A program made the translations under genes and the position numbers. The notes below the pieces were generated by a model. The model saw only the letters and a program-made list of their open reading frames with translations. It was not told the origin of the DNA and made no database searches. 64,000 nucleotides of DNA from Victivallaceae bacterium (GTDB taxonomy: Bacteria > Verrucomicrobiota > Lentisphaeria > Victivallales > Victivallaceae), in the NCBI GenBank assembly GCA_028709805.1, contig JAQUTL010000007.1:1-64000 (forward strand). Reading direction: 5' to 3'. Positions 61,190 to 64,000 of this stretch are shown piece after piece; position 1 is the stretch's first letter, and each line of letters starts with the position of its first letter.

Positions 61190-63223
61190 CTATTTATTCT
61201 TCAGGTCAAGCGCTCCGGTCGGGCACTCGGTGACGCAGGCCAGACACTCCGCGCAGGAAAGCGGCAGCCCCTTGTCGAACGCGGTGCCGACGCAGGTGGA
61301 AAAGCCGCGCCGTTTCGCGGAAAGCAGCGACTTGTTGATCACTTCCCTGCACACCTTGACGCAGGTGCCGCACTTGATGCACTTGCCGCGATCCTGAATG
61401 ATGACCGGATGGCGGGTGTCGTAAACGACCTCAAGTTTGCCGCCCTTGATCGCACACGGCGACGCGCCGCACTTCGCCGCCTGACTGCGCAGCCGGCAGT
61501 CCGCCTTGTCGGTGCAGGAACATTCGATGCAGCGTTCCCCCTCGTGCCGGATGGTCTCCACTCTCATGGTGCCGGCGACCTCCTTAAAGGTGGTCTTGCG
61601 CTCGTCGAGGCCGATCATCGGCAATTTGGCGCGCGGCGAATTGCTGACCTTGTCGGAGACAAAGACCACATCCTTTTCCGCCATCGACGCCCAGTGTCCG
61701 CGCGAAACGTTCACCTGCCGCTCCGGCTTGTATTTGATCCCGGTCAGAAGACCGAGCACGCCGAGCGCCGCACGGCGGCCGCCGGCCACCGCTTCAACCA
61801 CCGTGGCCGCGCCGGAAACGCAGTCGCCGGCCGCAAAAACCTTGCCGCCAAGCTGCATATTGTCCTCATCAACCTCGGGATAGCCGTACTTGTTCACCGG
61901 GATTCCGGACGGCATCTTCGCGCCTTGACCGATCGCCGCGATGATCGTGTCGGCCACCGTGTCAAACTCGCTGCCGGGAACCGGAACCGGACGGCGGCGG
62001 CCGGAAGCGTCCGGTTCGCCCAGCGCCATGCGCTGACAGGTCAGCACCTTGCGCCCGTCGGCGCCGACGCTCACCCGGACCGGAGCCACCAGAAACTCAA
62101 ACTTCACGCCCTCTTCGCGCGCCTCGGCGATTTCCAGCTTCTCCGCCGGCATCTCCGCCTCGGTGCGCCGGTAGAAGCAGACGACATCGGGAGAACCGAG
62201 CCGGACGCTGGTGCGCAGACAGTCCATCGCGGTGTTGCCGCCGCCGACCACGATCACCTTGCCGGGATTCGTCCACTTGTAGTCCGCTTCCGAAATATCG
62301 CGCAGATAATCGATTCCCTGAATCGCCAGATCGTCGCCTTCGCAGCGCATACTGCCGGCTTTCCAGCAGCCAAGCGCCAACACAACGGCGTCATATTCCG
62401 CCTCAAGTTCGGCCAGACTGAGATTGTCGCCCAGCTTTTTGCCGAACTCGAATTTGATGCCGAGCCGGGTGTAATGCGCCAGCTCCTTGTCCAGCACCGC
62501 GTGTTTCGGCAGCCGGTATTCCGGAATGCCGTAGCGGAGCATGCCGCCGGCCGCGCCCATCTGGTCGAAAACCACCGATTTCACGCCGGCCATCCGCAGA
62601 TAATAAGCCGCCGCCAAACCGGCCGGTCCGGCGCCGACAATCGCAACTTTGTACGGTTTCTCCGGCTCGGTTTCCTCCAGATATTCGGAGTAGCACATGT
62701 CGGCCGCCAGCCGCTTGAAGTCGTTTATGGACACCGCCTGACCGAAGATGTTCTTCCGGCAGTCCTTCTCGCAGAAGCGCGGGCAGACCCGGCCGATCGA
62801 CATCGGCAGCGGAATGCGCTTCTTGATTATTTTCAGCGATTCCATGAAGTCGCCGTTTTTGCCGGCGCGCACATATTCTTCAACACTGGCATGCGCGGGA
62901 CAGGCCATCGTGCAGGGAGCCTCGCAGTCGCCGGTATGTTCGGAAAGCAGCAGCTCGAAAGCGGTTCTGCGCATCTCTTTCACCGCGTCGCTCGAAGCCT
63001 CGACCACCTGCCCCGGGGCGGGACAGGCGGCGCAGCTCGGCAGAAACTTGCCGGTCTTCGCGTCACGCACCACGCAGACGAAACAGCTCGTGGTTTTGCT
63101 TATTTTGTCGTTGTAGCACAGCGACGGTATATCGATGCCGTTGGCGCGGGCGACCTGAAGAATGGTCTGCCCCGGCTCCGCGACAACAGTCTTTCCATCA
63201 AGGGTGAATTCAATCTTGCTCAT
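61190..63223 (-). CDS. ferredoxin-GltD-like FAD/NAD(P) oxidoreductase with extra Fe-S domains
   Basis: Protein of 677 residues. Domains in order: NuoG-like 2Fe-2S domain (Cys36, 47, 50, 64), 4Fe-4S region (HTGDCEAPCTMACP, VCPRFCEKDCRK), FAD-binding VAIVGAGPAGLAAAYYL (about 187) with GGMLRYGIPEYRLPK, NAD(P) site VIVVGGGNTAMDCLRTSV (about 322), and a C-terminal double ferredoxin (CIKCGTCVKVC, CAECLACVTECPTG). The GltD core moves electrons between NAD(P)H and Fe-S centres; with the NuoF-like neighbour it may form part of an electron-confurcating hydrogenase or formate dehydrogenase. ATG 63223 (MSKIEF) follows GGAGAAGGGGTGCGCAA and overlaps the nuoF-like stop. Confidence 0.85.
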   Translation of the reverse strand: MSKIEFTLDGKTVVAEPGQTILQVARANGIDIPSLCYNDKISKTTSCFVCVVRDAKTGKFLPSCAACPAPGQVVEASSDAVKEMRRTAFELLLSEHTGDCEAPCTMACPAHASVEEYVRAGKNGDFMESLKIIKKRIPLPMSIGRVCPRFCEKDCRKNIFGQAVSINDFKRLAADMCYSEYLEETEPEKPYKVAIVGAGPAGLAAAYYLRMAGVKSVVFDQMGAAGGMLRYGIPEYRLPKHAVLDKELAHYTRLGIKFEFGKKLGDNLSLAELEAEYDAVVLALGCWKAGSMRCEGDDLAIQGIDYLRDISEADYKWTNPGKVIVVGGGNTAMDCLRTSVRLGSPDVVCFYRRTEAEMPAEKLEIAEAREEGVKFEFLVAPVRVSVGADGRKVLTCQRMALGEPDASGRRRPVPVPGSEFDTVADTIIAAIGQGAKMPSGIPVNKYGYPEVDEDNMQLGGKVFAAGDCVSGAATVVEAVAGGRRAALGVLGLLTGIKYKPERQVNVSRGHWASMAEKDVVFVSDKVSNSPRAKLPMIGLDERKTTFKEVAGTMRVETIRHEGERCIECSCTDKADCRLRSQAAKCGASPCAIKGGKLEVVYDTRHPVIIQDRGKCIKCGTCVKVCREVINKSLLSAKRRGFSTCVGTAFDKGLPLSCAECLACVTECPTGALDLKNK

Positions 63224-64000
63224 TTGCGCACCCCTTCTCCTTTTTTGACCCGGCTGATCGCCTTTTTCGGACAAACCTCGATACAGCTGTTGCAGCGGGT
63301 GCATTTGTTGTTGTCAACCACGATGTCATCGGCGGAAATCGCCCCGACCGGGCAGGTCTTCACGCACAGCTTGCATTTGATGCACTTGTCGTGATCGACC
63401 TTCACGTCCACCAGCGCGCCGCACTGAAGCGCTCCGCACTGATGGTCGCGAACATGGGCCAGATACTCGTGGCGGAAATAGCGCAGCGTGGCCAGCACCG
63501 GATTCGGCGCGGTCTGACCGAGGCCGCAGAGCGACCCCATGCGGATCTTGTTGCCGAGCGACTCCAGCAGATCAAGGTCGCTCTCCTCGCCCCGGCCGGC
63601 CACGATCCGTTCGAGCGTCTCGAACATGCGGGTGGTGCCGACCCGGCAGAACGTGCATTTTCCGCAGGATTCGCGATGGGTGAAGTCAAGGAAATAGCGC
63701 GCAGTCTCGACCATGCAGCGCTTCTTGCTGATGACAATCATGCCGCCAGAACCCATGATCGCGCCAAGACTGCGCAGCGAATCATAGTCAACCGGCGTGT
63801 TGAACAGCTCAACCGGGATGCAGCCGCCGGACGGTCCGCCGCACTGGACCGCCTTGACCCCGTCCGGATCGGCGCCGCCGATGTCGAACACGATCTCGCC
63901 CAGTGTGATACCCATCGGCACCTCGACCAGTCCGGGATTCCGGAGGTCGCCGGCCAGCGCGAACAGCTTGGTGCCGCGGCCGCCGGCGGTGCCGATCTTC
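63220..64000 (-). CDS. NuoF/HydB-like NADH-binding flavoprotein, 5' end beyond window
   Basis: C-terminal 259 residues are visible; the frame stays open to the window edge. KIGTAGGRGTKLFALAGDL and VEVPMGITLGEIVFDIGG are NuoF signatures; ESCGKCTFCRVGTTRMFETL binds the N3 4Fe-4S cluster, and two more ferredoxin motifs (CIKCKLCVKTCP, CTRCNSCIEVCP) follow as in HydB/HndC of NAD-dependent FeFe hydrogenases. FMN and NADH sites would lie upstream. Its stop overlaps the next ATG. The hydrogenase catalytic subunit, if present, must lie outside the window. Confidence 0.92.
   Translation of the reverse strand, partial: KIGTAGGRGTKLFALAGDLRNPGLVEVPMGITLGEIVFDIGGADPDGVKAVQCGGPSGGCIPVELFNTPVDYDSLRSLGAIMGSGGMIVISKKRCMVETARYFLDFTHRESCGKCTFCRVGTTRMFETLERIVAGRGEESDLDLLESLGNKIRMGSLCGLGQTAPNPVLATLRYFRHEYLAHVRDHQCGALQCGALVDVKVDHDKCIKCKLCVKTCPVGAISADDIVVDNNKCTRCNSCIEVCPKKAISRVKKGEGVRK

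Noticed and set aside
60287-63394. Plus-strand open frame of 1035 codons
   Set aside because: It is antisense to the histidine kinase and the GltD-like gene, is rich in His/Arg/Ala as expected of the complement of GC-rich genes, and has no motif or ribosome-binding site.

Overview
This 64 kb window most resembles the chromosome of an anaerobic member of the PVC superphylum, probably Lentisphaerota/Victivallales. Three observations support this: (a) two tandem pseudopilin-like proteins carry the prepilin N-terminus plus a C-terminal H-X9-DG motif, a family that is greatly expanded in PVC bacteria; (b) a GntR-headed regulator has a LacI-type sensor domain; (c) a very large surface-type protein carries the GGAI and FxxN motifs of chlamydial Pmp proteins. 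NuoF-like and GltD-like iron-sulfur flavoproteins, a ferredoxin-tailed aldo/keto reductase and a short-form ThiC suggest anaerobic metabolism. The taxonomic call is inference; no rRNA is present.

Layout. 1-3.4 kb: a nucleotidyltransferase-family gene flanked by decayed IS3-type transposase tails. 3.4-10 kb: a two-gene operon of a TibC/BAHT-type heptosyltransferase and a 1775-residue repeat protein (Pmp-like repeats, four fibronectin type III-like modules, RTX-like GGxGDD turns, no signal peptide). 10.4-12.7 kb: lipoprotein, DUF805 protein and secreted beta-helix protein. 12.8-15.3 kb: the regulator, whose 3' end runs into an antisense fragment of an AIDA-like passenger gene, then a broken IS5 transposase and the end of a degraded integrative element next to tRNA-Thr. 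15.4-19.1 kb: zinc-ribbon protein, YggL, LemA and HtpX-like protease, then two decayed envelope genes (a membrane protein and a GT2 glycosyltransferase).

19.2-27.4 kb: an apparently intact integrative element of about 8.2 kb in the 3' end of tRNA-Lys(CTT). It is bounded by a 45-bp direct repeat and encodes a tyrosine integrase, a probable excisionase, a primase-helicase and four unrecognised proteins. No capsid, packaging or conjugation genes are visible, so it looks like a replicating satellite-type or mobilisable island. Its tRNA-proximal end is duplicated, inverted, beside tRNA-Thr.

27.7-36 kb: a second large repeat protein, pnp, the aldo/keto reductase, and thiC under a TPP riboswitch. 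36-48.5 kb: a PAS/GAF sensor protein without an output domain, a TonB/ExbD/ExbB set, a TPR protein, recA, gyrB, tsaC and tRNA-Gly. 48.6-50.3 kb: the two pseudopilins. 50.4-53.1 kb: the alpha operon (rpmJ-rpsM-rpsK-rpoA-rplQ, without rpsD), preceded by a long leader and phased A-tracts. 53.5-61.1 kb: a compact minus-strand operon that begins with an NtrB/NtrC-type two-component system and continues through a BtuF-like binding protein, TatD-like, TcdA-like, a secreted protein, a YkgJ-guanylate kinase fusion, CoaC and a polyprenol-kinase-like protein. 61.2-64 kb: NuoF-like and ferredoxin/GltD-like electron-transfer subunits; the first is cut by the window edge.

The most interesting material is the signal-less Pmp-like giant protein coupled to a dedicated heptosyltransferase, the tRNA-Lys island with its sister remnant at tRNA-Thr, and the YkgJ-guanylate kinase fusion. 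Only the sequence was inspected; family names rest on motif recognition, not on searches.
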